Shown: piece by piece, positions 11,865-23,405 of the stretch
Layout: each line of letters opens with the position of its first letter
How positions within the stretch are numbered: the stretch's first letter is position 1
Assembly: GCF_028372415.1 (NCBI RefSeq)
Contig: NC_092875.1
Span: forward strand, 339,939,123-340,003,122
DNA: 64,000 nt
Origin: Notamacropus eugenii
Taxonomy: Eukaryota; Chordata; Mammalia; Diprotodontia; Macropodidae
Direction of reading: 5' to 3'
Notes under the pieces: model-generated
What the model was told of the DNA's origin: nothing
The model's database searches: none
Seen by the model: the letters and a program-made list of their open reading frames with translations, nothing else
Translations under genes and position numbers: made by a program

Positions 11865-14800
11865 GAAAACAAGCCATATAATTTATTAACTTTAAAATTT
11901 CATATGTATACAACCACTGATCCACATTGAAAAATATCATGTACAAAGCTGAACAGGGGAGAGGGGAGACTTCTCTGGTCACCACAGACTAGACATAACC
12001 AGAGGCTCCATGAATCCCCCTGCCATCCAACAGATTTCTGCAGTAGTTGCCGCAGAGCTAGATGAGGAGGTAAGTGTTAAGAGAAATCTTTGTGGAAGGG
12101 GTACAAGTGCTCCCCCTCATCCCATGATAGCTAGGGGTAGTCTGGACAAGCTAACCATGGGTAGGTACTATGTGGGTGCAAGAAGTTCTTCTGGAAAGGT
12201 CACCAGTAGAGGATTTTTTAATTGTCAAATTTTGGCTTTTAACACCAAGTGTTTAAATTACTTAGAAAATAAATCCTTAAAGATTTAGTTGGTTCTTTTC
12301 TACTTCGTAAACACTGATTACTTTTTCTTCTCAGCCCTATGGGGTTGAGGAAAGCAGAGGTATAACTGCATCCATGCCCCTGACTTGGGCTCTGTCTGTG
12401 CCCAAATGCTCCTCTGAGAAAGGGCTTGAAACTTGTTTGAGGAATGTTTCCACATAGCACCATCAGAGGGAGAACTCTTCTTTAGGATTCTGTCAAGTCT
12501 TTCAAACAGACAGAGGTAGGATGACATGGGTGTGTGTGTAAAGGATGGCGGTAGGGAGTGAGATGGACTCTTTTCTACTCCATATTTAAAAAGCCCACAA
12601 ATGATCATTTAACAACTGGGACACTCTATAAGCAGGCTTAGGTCTTGAAACTCCTACCAATAGCTTCTTTACCTCCATATATCAATAGACATGTCAATAT
12701 ATTTCTCTCTATATATATGTACACACAGACACACACATCTATGTCAGACTAAAATACACATTAAAATGCAAAAACACACAACTCAGATGGTAATGAACAA
12801 GTTGAATCATTCAAATATACACAAATGCCCTTCCCCACAAGGAATTCAAGATCAAGGCTCACAAAATAACAAGGAGCAACCAAGTGGGGCTGGCTTATGG
12901 AAAGGGAGATGTAGGGATAAAGGCACTGCTGGAAATCAAACTTTGCTCTTCTAAATGGTTCATTCATTAGCTAATAAAAGAGAGTTCTTCCAAAGGTTGC
13001 TAGGTTTCCTGAATTTGGGACTTATTCCAGAGGGTAGAAAGACCGCTGAACTAATGGGGAAGAAGATCCATCAATTTAGTCACCTCTGTAAAACCCCCTG
13101 TCAAGCTGAGTTTTGGGGAAGTACACTGTGAAGCACAGCTAATCTAGGAAAATGGAGTTCATTCATGGCTAGTGAGCCACATGGGCTACTGAGGGCAAGG
13201 TGGCTAAGGATGCCAAAGAGGCTTACTGTTTTTACTGAAGAGAATGACTTTAACTCATATTTTGGTTCCTTTCACATTGGGAAAATGGTCCAAATCTCCA
13301 AGACTTGGCGGAAATTCAAAACTTGCCTAGATTTCCCCTTTCCTCTATACCCTCCTCTCTTTGCATACTTCCTCCCTCCCTCATTTTCTGTACCAAAAGA
13401 GGAATAGGACTGGCTTGGTTTCCTTCACAGAAGTGACCTTTTATTCTGCAAATGAAAGCAAGTTTTCAACCTTTCAAATGAGCAGCTGTATCTGAGGATA
13501 AAGTACTGGGGGCAGGGGGAGAGAAGAGGAAATTCTGGAGATAACTACAAATTTAGTGCACATGAAAAAATATAGGAGAAATAAAATTTTCTCTTTTCAT
13601 TTCTCCAAAGCATAGAGCAATGAGACCAAGCCTGGGAGTCCAACCATAAGGGATGAGTTCATACCTAATAGCTTTGGGATCAAACTACTAATCAAATCAC
13701 TTAAGCCTGCCTAGTTCCAAAAACTTCAGATCCACAGTATAGCAGTACAGGGCAAATTTAATCCAAGAATGCAGGGAGGTCTTTACAACAAACAATTTTA
13801 TAAATCTGAAACTACTGTCACAGTGAGGCCTCTATATAGCTGGCAAGCTTAATTTTAGCTGCCAATACTGATATAAAGAGGCTTGGTCTCAGCTAAATTT
13901 GGGGGCAAATGAAAGGCAGAGTTAGCAGTACAAAAAGTTGCTGTCTGATAAAGAGGTGAGTTTGGTAAATAGGTCCCTGGGATACATAGTAGGGATTCAG
14001 AGTCCCTAAAATGCAATATTTGTACTTTCCCATCACTGATGTCCATAGTTTTGGGGGGGTGTCATAGAAACGCTAACCTTACAACAGGGATAGATGGAAC
14101 CATCCAGTCTTTGGAACTCTGCGGTCATTTTTCATCATCTTCCCTTACACAAATGCATGAGGCATATAAGAACATCTGGCTGATCTCAAACAGATTCTAT
14201 GTACATAATTAAATGCTGGTGGGCAGACTGTACCCTAGGGACTTGCAGTTTAAAAATATAGAGGGAGATTAATCTTATTGCCTATGGGAAATGGTGGTGA
14301 CCACCAAATAGTGTAAACTGGTAGGATAATTGCTTCAGGTTTATTTTCTCTTCAGATATTTCCCCTGAATTCAGAGGTAACCATCCAATGTTTCCAGGTT
14401 TCTATAGTATCTGCTCATATATTATGGTGTAGTTCAGAGGACTTACTTGTATTTTTTTCCTCATTTATTCTTATGGGCCCCTCTTGCCAGAAAGCAGACA
14501 TTTATGGGCTATTCCCTGCTGAGCTTCCTTAGGGCCTGTCCATTAGTGTTTCTGGGAATAAGAAAAGGAACCCTTCTTTGCTGAGGCTTAGAAAACTCAG
14601 CTTCAGAATTAAATGACTAAATGTGGAGACCAGCTGGTGGTGAAAGAAACAGAGAATGTGAAAGAGCCTGTCCTTTTAGAATAGCCTGTGTTACAAAATG
14701 CTGCTTTTTAATTAAAGGATGATATTTGAACAAAAACCAACTTTCTCCTTGTGTAGAGAAGACAGAGAAAGAAATATGCTTTGGAAATGAGGCTGGCTAT

Positions 14801-15099
14801 TCAGTGGATTCTGAGATGAAGAAATAATGTCCTATGTTAATTTTCTAACCATTGCTCAGCACATGAAAGACTTTTAAAAATATAACACATATTGATTGGA
14901 CTAAAACTTAGATTACTAGCATGATCTCTTAGTTTCGAATTTAACAGGGTATTAGTGAAATAGATCCTTATGAAAGAAGTGACACAGTTACTTTTCAATC
15001 AAATAATTTAAAATGATTTTGTGGAGAAACAAATCCATTGCAGAGACAGGGACATAAAGTCCTAACTCCTGTGGTAATCCTGTAGCTCATGCTTCACCA
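11865..15099 (-). other. Repeat-free block, possible long 3' UTR of a minus-strand gene
   Basis: About 3.2 kb without any recognisable transposable element, unlike the DNA on either side. It lies directly downstream of the candidate last coding exon at 15100-15307. On the minus strand it has AATAAA polyadenylation signals at 14464-14469, 14340-14345, 13440-13445 and 11882-11887. The last is followed by a T/G-rich stretch, as at many mRNA ends. Long, repeat-poor 3' UTRs are common in mammalian genes. The whole reading depends on the exon being real. Confidence 0.35.
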
Positions 15100-15307
15100 T
15101 CAAATGAAGAAGATTTCTTCTAGGATTCGACTCTCTTCCAGATCTTCATATGGCCCACATGCTCTTGAGGCTTGGCCTAGCTTTCGGGGATAGACATGGA
15201 CTGGGCTGTAATTCCAGGCACAAGCTTCCCTTAAGAGAGGTGGCTGTGATCTAGGAGCAGAGCTGGGACTCAAGGAATGGACCAAGTCCAACAGGGTGGT
15301 ACTGTAC
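15100..15307 (-). CDS. Candidate terminal coding exon, unidentified gene
   Basis: On the minus strand a strong splice acceptor (polypyrimidine tract 'tgtgttttttcctcacag') ends just before 15307. An open frame then runs 69 codons to a TGA at 15100-15102. The exon would begin with the last base of a split codon and continue YSTTLLDLVHSLSPSS, then a Pro/Ser-rich middle, and end ...PYEDLEESRILEEIFFI. The composition is that of a real globular protein end: mixed charged and aromatic residues, no low complexity and no repeat match. It is followed by 3.2 kb of repeat-free DNA with several polyadenylation signals. I do not recognise the protein. A chance open frame beside a chance acceptor remains possible. 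Confidence 0.4.
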
Positions 15308-15940
15308 CTGTGAGGAAAAAACACATACAAATGCCCAAATCATTAGAACAGGCAAACTCTCTTTCCAGAGAAAGACGGGCTGCTTTGTGCAAGATCTGGC
15401 TCACATAATGGGAAGATGGACAGAGGAGCAACTGTGTGAAAGTTAAGAAACAAAAAAAGGCTTTAAAAGCCTTTCTGTGTTCTTTTCTTCCAAATACTAA
15501 AATATCCCCCTTTTGCCTCAGAGATCTGAGACACTGGGCAACTTAATCTGAGGATAGAAAGAAACTAAAGGGGAGAGGCCATTTTTCTGTCCAGCAATCT
15601 CATCAAGGGAGAGCTTGACTGAAGTCAAAAGACCGTACAGCTTAGAGGTCATGTTGTGGTCAATTACGCAACCCTCTTAGCCTCTAATTTAAGGACAGGT
15701 TCTATTTGTCCCCAGAGTAGAAAGGCTGTGAATCATATACCAATCTCCTCTTACTATATGTCATAATAGGATCTTTAGACTCCAATAAAGTCTCATTTTG
15801 GCTAACAGCTATTGCTTCCTTCTTCACCAAATATTTGTTAGTGAACAAAAAGTGAGTGCTTATTCTGTACCTTGTATGTTGATGGCTGTCAAGAAATAAA
15901 TGTTGAATGAATGAAATCAGTGAAAAAGAGGGAGTAGGAA
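15308..15940. other. Unique DNA, possible intron
   Basis: No repeat is clear except a weak L2-like 'atatttgttagtgaac' piece near 15830. If the exon at 15100-15307 is real, this is the 3' end of its upstream intron. Confidence 0.4.
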
Positions 15941-15989
15941 GAAGCGATGATCTTGGAAAATCAATTAAGTAATCAACCAGTCTCTAGGT

Positions 15990-16440
15990 GCTGTTTATGT
16001 ACAATTATGCTATGTACAATTCAGTCTAGTAGTCAAGCTCTTTCACAATTTGATCACAACCCATTTTCTTCTGCTTTCTTTCCAATTATTCTCCTATACT
16101 ATGTTCTAGTGAAACTGAAATTTTGGTCATCCCTTTAACATACCTTTGTCTTTTTTCACTTTCATATCTTGTTTCATGCTATCCTCTACTTCTCATTCTC
16201 ATGGGACATCCTTTTCTCCACCTAAATGTATGCTGTTCAAAATCTTACCTGATCCATCCCTCAAGATACAACTCAGATGTGGCTGCCTCCTCCATGAAGC
16301 TTTCCCTTAATCCACAGAACTCCAATAATACTATGAACTATACTTAAGGCACTTAGCATATGCTGCCTTTTAATTATACTTATTTGTGTACCAAGTCTTA
16401 CCTCCAGATCCAGACTCTAACAGGGACTTGAACTTTGTTA
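15990..16440 (+). mobile_element. L2 LINE fragment, 3' part
   Basis: It has the typical L2 order: 'cacaatttgatcacaaccc' and then 'ctcaagatacaactcagatg', followed by 'ctcctccatgaagctttccc' and the 'aggcacttagcatatgctg' end. Diverged and without an open frame. Confidence 0.8.
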
Positions 16441-17425
16441 TCTTTGATGCATGAAAAAGGGGCTAAGCAAATATTCCTTACAAGAATAACTGAAAATTAA
16501 TGGCAAGAGTGAAGAAGGACATAAGGATATAGGTCTTTGAAAGATCATGTGTGGAAAAGAGTTGAAGATATAAGAAGAAATTGAGAGGAATAACCAGGAG
16601 AAGAGAGGAGAAATAAGAAGAGAAAGAGCTCCCAGTTTAATACATGCCCCTTCTTCACCACTGCTGCCTTCTCTCAGCAAAGGCATATAGAATAGTCATA
16701 CAGAGCCCTCGTTTATATCCTATAGCTGTCCTCAAACTGACCCACCACAAGACTTTGAGGGGGTGGAAAGAGTCTGGGTGGAGAGGGAGGATGCAGTTAC
16801 ACCTGAGCCCACTTTGATAAGGGGAGCAGCAAAGGCCAGTTAAATACCTAAGGTACCTGGAAATGGTGGCTGGAGGGAGCTTGGAGGATTATTTGTATCC
16901 ACACATCAATGATAGGTCAGGATACGGCCTAGTAACTAGTGGTTAATGGAGCTCTTTAAATACATACCTAGAACTCTTATTCAGAATAAATCAAAGAATT
17001 TTGACCAGTGTTGATTCTTCTCATTAATACACATTATGTATTAGGAATAGGTGCAGACTCTCCTGTTCCCTACACACTCTTCCTAGAGCACAGAGCCCCT
17101 ATTGGGGCTTTCTCTCCTTAGTCATCTTTCCTGTTTAGCAACTTTTGCCTCACTTCCTACTATACATCCTGGGTCCTTCCAGCTGTACTCCCCTATCTGC
17201 TCCATACTTCATTTTGAGTGGGATAGGTTTAGTGAAGACTTCTCAGATTGTAATTCTTCTCCCAGGGGTGGGGTAAGACTGAGAGGCTCAAGGTTACTAT
17301 ATTTTTAGAACAGAATAATTCCATATAAGGATATAAAACTATGTAGTACATTAGGGTCTCAATGATTGGATAAAGTTTACCTAATTCTTCAATGTCTTCA
17401 TTTCAAAAGGGATTGGTTAGATTTC
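16441..17425. other. Unique DNA, nothing identified
   Basis: No recognisable repeat and no exon-like structure in about 1 kb. The part between 16560 and 16640 is purine-rich. Confidence 0.5.
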
Positions 17426-17426
17426 G

Positions 17427-17663
17427 TGTCTAGAATGTAAGATCATATTCTCAGCTAATGAGAATAATGGTCAGTGGCGGGGAGGGACTTGCGTTAGGGT
17501 CTATATAAATCACCGCCTTTTCTTTGTCTTCGGCTTTCCTACTCCAGGTGAACTGCTGTAGGATTGTCCAGATTCTCGAGAATCGAATAAATCTCTTTTC
17601 TGTCATCATTTTGAGAGGCCTCTGAGTAATTGATTTATGTAGGGACCTGAGCCTTCCCACACA
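17427..17663 (+). mobile_element. Solo LTR of an endogenous retrovirus (possibly class II/ERVK-like)
   Basis: A compact LTR of about 237 bp runs from TG to CA. It has a TATA box ('tatataaatc', near 17503), a polyadenylation signal ('gaataaatctctttt', near 17585) and a U5-like end '...cttcccacaca'. Flanking bases 'atttcg' and 'atttca' would be a 6-bp target-site duplication, the size typical of class II elements. No internal retroviral sequence is attached, so it is a solo LTR left by recombination. Several CpG sites survive, which suggests it is younger than the L2 and MIR copies nearby. Family assignment is inference. Confidence 0.6.
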
Positions 17664-17984
17664 ATTTCAAGGTTTTTCTTACCTTTCAAGGCAAATCTAT
17701 ACTTCTAATATGCAAATAACAGAACGCTATGGGAGGGACTTCTAACTCTCCCAGGCCCTAAATGTGTATTATAAGAGTCTTTTGGTCTTCCTAATGTTGT
17801 ACATTAGCTTGTCTGAAATAATGAAAATGTATAAACTAATATACATAAGATAAATATGAAGTTTTAGACATTATAGGTCTCAACAGAAAATTTTAAGATC
17901 ATAAAAGATGGCCCTTCTCTCTTAAAAAGACCATTGACTCTGGATTAGGGAACAAATTCATAATAATAACCCACATCTCCTTAC

Positions 17985-18095
17985 TACATGTATGACTTCA
18001 AGCAAGTCACTTTACTTCTCTGGGCCTCTGTTTTCTAATCTGTAAAGTGAGGGAGCTGGAGTGGATAGATGGTCTATTTTTCAGGTCCCTTCTGA
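17985..18095 (+). mobile_element. MIR-related SINE fragment
   Basis: 'tgacttcaagcaagtcact' is followed by 'gggcctctgttttctaatctg' and the tail form 'ggtcccttctgactataac', a variant common in marsupial and monotreme MIR relatives. Confidence 0.7.
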
Positions 18096-18160
18096 CTATA
18101 ACTTATTATATATTATATATCTTATAACTTATTTTCCAGTCCTTTAAGATATACACAAGT

Positions 18161-18490
18161 TCCCAATGAAGGATCTCAAGGCAAAATGCCTGCCACACTC
18201 AGAGAGAGAAATATGGAAGTCACTCACATATTGTAGCAGATCATGTTTGTGTATGTGTATGTGTTTGTGTATCATGTTCTGATTTGTTATACGATTTCTT
18301 TCATTTATCTTAGTCCGACTACATAGCATGACTATAGTGAAAATATACTCAATAGGAAAGTATATGTAGAATCTATACAGAATTGTATGCAGTCGTGGGG
18401 AGGGAGGGGGGTAGTGGGGAGTAGGTGGGGAGGGATAAAATCGCAATTGTATAGCAGTGATTGTTAAACATTACAAAATAAAAAAAAAAA
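18161..18490 (+). mobile_element. 5'-truncated L1, 3' end with poly-A
   Basis: About 330 bp of an L1 3' end, with 'aggcaaaatgcctgcc', a G-rich 'ggggagggaggggggtag' and a terminal A run. It is flanked by an exact 15-bp target-site duplication ('aagatatacacaagt', 18146-18160 and 18491-18505). It belongs to the same tail family as 28478-28863. The perfect duplication suggests it is one of the younger insertions here. Confidence 0.85.
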
Positions 18491-19823
18491 AAGATATACA
18501 CAAGTGTTCTCTGTGCAACAGTCTTTTAAGGGTATAATGTCTCTTGTTCCCTCCTCATATTGTTCTTATGCCCTTCAGCTGACTCTCATCTCATCAGATT
18601 TACGGTGGCTGTCTGTTGCATGCTACAGTGATGTGACCCTCAGGTCATGCCTCCTCTCTTTCTCAAGGAGTCTATCATCCAGCTCACAATACTTCTCCTG
18701 TTTCTATATGAGAAAGATTGTCATGTTGATACTTCTTCCAACTCCCAAATCTCCAGTTTCTTCAGCCTCCTCAAGCACTCCTCCTTTATTCCATTTTAGC
18801 AACATACAAAGATGGTAAAACACTCGAACCTGCCATCACTCAGAAGCATTTCCACTTCTGTAACTAGAAACTTTGATATTCTCTATCTGACCTCTTTCTC
18901 CTCTCCTCCTCCTTCTACCTGGGCTTTACCTCCCCTTACATCTGAACTTCCACCCCATCCAAACTCCCATTTCCTCCACCTTTCAGTGTTTTCTCGGGTC
19001 ATTACTTCTGCTCTAGTTTCACCCTGCCCTCTTTTCCTTCCTCCACCTCCCCCAAGCTTCAGTCTCACATCACATATTGCCAACTGGACATATTCAAAGT
19101 AGATATCCTTAACTCAGTATTTAATAATTTCATCTCTACCCTATCCTCTACTCTCGAATTCCTTGCTCCTCTGTTTTATCATTACTCTTTTCTTGCTAAA
19201 TCTCAGTCCTTGATTACTCCCACCATTTGCCTCCTTTGCTTCTATTCATGAACTGTTGAATGAAGTTAGAAAAAAATTTCCCAACCTGACTGGGTATACT
19301 TCAGATTTGTGTTTTCCAACCTCTTCTAGGACCTCACTGAAGCAAGGCATTCTTTTTATTCATTCCTAATTGATTCCCTAACTCCTCACAGAAACTTTTC
19401 CAAACCTTTTCTTCCCTCCTTAGGGTTCCTCCACCCCACCCTCATAACACCTCCTTAGATGAGGACCTTGTCTCTTACTTTATTGAAAAAAATCAAGGCT
19501 ATTTGTCATGCACTCCCTCTTTTCCCATTATTTTCATCTCCATTGCCATTACCTTCAACTTTCTCCTCTTTTTCCTCAGTCTTGAACAAACAGATGGTCC
19601 TTCAAGCCAAGGCTATGCCCTTACATATGAACCTGATCCTCTTTCATCCCTTCCCATCCAGCAGACAACACCCTCAACAATCTGCATTTTCTCTTGAGTC
19701 TTCAACTTCTTCCTATAACTGGTTTCTTTCCTACTCTCCTCAAATATGAAGGCCCTTTCTCAGCAAAACTTGCTGAAAAAGCTGCCAAACTCCAAAGGAC
19801 CCATAATGAAAAATGCTATCTAC

Positions 19824-20079
19824 TACCAGAAAAACTGATGAACTCAGAATGCAGACTGAAACATACTTTATTTTTTCTTTTGCAACATGGCTAATGTAAA
19901 AATGTGTTTTGCATGGCTTCACATCTATAATTGATATAAATATTGCTTGCCTCCTCAAGTGACAGAGGGATGGGAAGAAGAGAATTTGAAACTCAAAAGT
20001 TTGAAAAATGAATGTTTAAATTTTCTTTACATATAACTGAGAAATATTTAATGAAATAAATATATTTTAACAAAAGAAG
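19824..20079 (+). mobile_element. 5'-truncated L1, 3' end, nested in L2
   Basis: A 256-bp L1 tail: 'gcaacatggctaatgtaaaa', then 'ttgcttgcctcctcaagtg', then 'gaaatgaaataaat'-like A-rich 3' DNA. It is flanked by 'aaaaatgctatctac' on the left (19809-19823) and 'aaaaagctatctac' on the right (20080-20093), a target-site duplication with one indel. It inserted into the L2, so it is younger than that element. Confidence 0.8.
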
Positions 20080-21380
20080 AAAAAGCTATCTACACTGGCT
20101 ACCTCCACTTTCTCTCTTCTCACTCATTCCTCAGGCCTTTGCAATATGGCTTTTAAGCTCATCACTCTCTTCAAACTGCTCTCTTTAATATTACTAAAGA
20201 TGTCTCATTTGCCAAATCTGGTGTTCTTTTCTCATTTCCAGTCCTTCCTGATCTGTCTGCTGCATTTGACACTGTTGACCACCCTCTCCTTCTGAACACT
20301 CTTTCCTCTTTCAGTTTTTGTGACATTACTCACTCCTGGTTCTCTCCTACCTGTCTGGCTATTCTTTCTCAGTCTCCTGTGCTGGTTTTTAAATTCATAT
20401 CAATCTTCATAACCGCGAGTGTTCCTAAAGTTTTGCCCTGGGTCATTTTTTCTCCCTCTATACTCTGTCAGTAGCCTCATCAGCTTTATAAGTTTAACCA
20501 TCATATCTATGCAGAAAACTTCCAGATAAACATATGCAGCTCCAGTCTCACATTACACATTGCCTACTGGACATTTCAAACTAGATATCCCAGAGCCATT
20601 TTAAACTTAACATGCTTAAGTTTGTACTCATTATCTTTCCCCCATTAACCCTCCCCTCTTCTAAACTTCTTTATTTCTGTCAAAGGCACCACCAGCCTTT
20701 CAGTCTTCCAGGTTCATAACCCTGGGAGTATGCTCAATTTCTCCCTGTCACTACCCTCCTCCCCCCTTATCTAATCAGTTGCCAAATCTTACCATTTCTA
20801 CTTTCACAACATCTCACACTCAACTGCTTCTCTCCACTCATACAAATACATCTTTAGTTCAGGTCCTCACAACCTCTTATCTAGATTACTATATAGTTGC
20901 CTAATTGGGCACCTCATCAAATCTCTTGACTCTAGTCCATTCTACACATTACTGAACAAGTAATCTTCTTTAAGCACACATCTGATCATGGGACTGCCCT
21001 ACTCAATCAACTCCAGGAACTTTTTATTGCCATTAGAATGAAACAGAAATGCTTCTGTTTAGATTAACCCTACACAACCTGACCCCAACTTACTTACCAG
21101 CCTTACTGGATACACTCACTCTGCAATCTAGCCAAACTGACCTACTATTTCTTGACACTCTATATTCAGTTCTGGTGCCTTTTTGCTGGCCCATGCCTGG
21201 AATATACTTATTCCTTACCTCTCAGAAGTCTTCTTTTTCTTTAACTTGGAGCTCAGACACTACCTTCTTCATTAAACCTTTCCTGATCTGCCCAATGGAT
21301 AGTGCCCTTCCTCCCAACTACCCTGTACTTAATTTCTTTGCAATATGCATGTACATAATATGTGTATTATATACTATATA

Positions 21381-21402
21381 TACACACACACACACACACA
21401 CA
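21381..21402. repeat. (CA)n microsatellite
   Basis: About 11 CA units near the 3' end of the L2. Confidence 0.95.
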
Positions 21403-21561
21403 GATACATTCACACTTTGTGCTTATTCTATTTTTAAAATATTACTTATCTTCATTAGAATGTAAGGTCTTTGTAAGATTTATTTCATTCTTTGTACCTT
21501 AGAACAGTGCCTGGAACATAATATGTCTTTATAAATACTTTTTGACTAAATGATTGAAATC

Positions 21562-21680
21562 TAACGCTCTTCCTGCTATACCACGACAACTGGTAAATAA
21601 CAGAGTTAGGATCAGAAACCAAGGTTTCTGAATCGAAGTCCAGTGTTTTCTCCCCTAGACTGTGCTGCCTCTCATTAGAC
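21562..21680 (-). mobile_element. MIR-related SINE fragment, antisense
   Basis: Antisense of the MIR core and head: 'ggtaaataacagagttagga', then 'cgaagtccagtgttttctcc', then 'actgtgctgcctctc', equivalent to a head reading 'gaggcagcacagt'. Confidence 0.65.
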
Positions 21681-23285
21681 AGGCCTTGCCATTGGCACAT
21701 TTCCATATACGATGATTACAAATTGTGTAGCCCATTGGATATATAACCTCTCTCCAAAGTCCCAGGCAGGATATGAATACCACCCCAAGCACTGGAATGC
21801 CATGGAGTTTTCTAAGGGATGAAAACTGAGCTCATTGTAATTCTAATCCTATGGTGGAGCTGATCTTTTTATTAGAAATTCTTTCACATGTTTTATTCTC
21901 ACAGTGTCAAGGAGACCACTTTATTTCCAACACAATTATCTCTGTCATTCAGAAGAAAAACCCACCCTGTGTGCCACCAAAAAAATCTTTATTTAAGGAA
22001 CAAACCAAAGACTTGGGAATTGTTTACAGGAAAATTTATCCATATAGAGTGCTAGTCTGGATCAGGCTCAGGGAGGCAGCTTCATTTGAACTTTAGAGAT
22101 GGTGTAGTGATATTGCTGGCACTACTTCTCTTCTTCACACAAGACTCCTTTGGTTTTTATCAGGTACAAATACTAAACTTTCCATCCTCTAGCCAATTTC
22201 ATGCTTGTAAAGGTCTGGGGGAAGAGATACCATTTGTATTCCCAATGAATGGACAGAAAAACTGTCTTATGCTTTTTTTTTTTTTTTAAAGGAGGTAACT
22301 TAAATTTGGCCATAGTACTCTTTTTTCCCCTCATACAATCTCTCATTTTCTAACAATGCAATAGAGGATAATTAAGAAGTCTTTAAAATAAAAAAGAAAG
22401 AAGGAAATAGGATCTGTTACAAATTTTTTTGTTTTGTTAAAAAAAATTTAGGTGTAAGTTAGGTGATTACCATCTAGATAAATAATATTGATAGCTACAA
22501 ATCAGTTATGTTAGAAGGGAATTGGTAAATATATCCTAGCTAATCTGATGCATCCCTACCAGAAAAATTTTATAAAGGACACTCTGAAGAAAGGGACATG
22601 ATTATTCCTCTTTGTCATTCGCTTAACTCAGCTACTTAAGAAGCTAGACTTTGACTGTACAGCTCATTAAGAATATTTTTTCCATCTTTACATGGTTGAA
22701 CATTGTTTTGTTTTTTAATCCTGTCTCCCCCCTTAATAAATATTAGACATATACATGTGCACAGTAATTCACAAACTAACTAACCTAACTGGTTTTATTA
22801 ACCACACCTACATTTCTTTCCAACAAATTAATCTACCCCAAAGTACAAATGCTTATCTTCATGGCTGTGCTGGTATCATAAAAATTCCATTTCTCTGGAA
22901 GCCATATTCAATCAAAGATTACACAGTGGGGGAACAGCAAGTATATTTGTAGGATGCAGGTCCTTAGAATTCAGTAGCACCTCACAGCTAATTTCTCTAG
23001 CAAGTTTATCTAAGTTTTACAGCATTTCTGCTATCTGGAAGGCCAAATGATTTGACAGATTAAAGAGCAGCAAAATAGCAAAGATTATTTAAAAACCGAG
23101 GTGCTGGAAATCAGCCTATTTGACACTAGAGTTATATATGCAATAAAGAAAAAAAAATCACTAAGGATTAAGCACTAAATACCAGCAAAGAGAAGTGGCT
23201 TTATCAGATTGTGCTCCCTGAGCAGCCAGTGAGCCTTAGATTGCTGAGGTGACATCCATCAGACAGGGTTTGGCTGGAGGCGACT
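21681..23285. other. Unique DNA, nothing identified
   Basis: About 1.6 kb with poly-T (22271-22286) and other A/T-rich runs. No repeat family or exon could be supported. A plus-strand frame at 22086-22289 begins like a signal peptide but ends in the poly-T run, so it is rejected as a gene. Confidence 0.5.
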
Positions 23286-23289
23286 GAGG

Positions 23290-23405
23290 TGATCATGGAG
23301 AAGGAAATGGCTAACCACTCCAGTATCTGTACCAAGAAAACCCCAAATGAGACCAGGAAGAGTTGTGCAGGACTGAAACAACTGAACAACAGCAGCAGCA
23401 GCAAT
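23290..23405 (+). mobile_element. Marsupial SINE, 3' half (WSINE/MAR1-like)
   Basis: 'gagaaggaaatggctaacca', 'ctgtaccaagaaaacccc' and the RTE-type tail 'gactgaaacaactgaacaac' ending in (AGC)n. The head half is missing or too diverged to place; weak similarity may reach back to about 23215. Confidence 0.85.

Larger units (their letters stand above)
18525..21560 (+). mobile_element. Long L2 LINE fragment, ORF2 and 3' end
   Basis: About 2.8 kb of L2 on the plus strand. The reverse transcriptase is marked near 20245-20285 by a DLSAAFDTVDHPLL-like peptide, the conserved L2/CR1 motif. Downstream lie L2 ORF2 C-terminal landmarks near 20960-21010 ('cacatctgatcatgggac') and the usual L2 3' end ('agtgcctggaacataatatg', near 21508). 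The reading frame is broken by many changes. A truncated L1 (19824-20079) interrupts it, and a (CA)n run lies at 21381-21402. The part left of about 18800 is assigned with less certainty. Confidence 0.8.

Noticed and set aside
22086-22289. Frame starting like a secreted protein
   Set aside because: The hydrophobic start is followed by ordinary unique DNA and the frame ends in a poly-T run. No splice or cleavage-site support.
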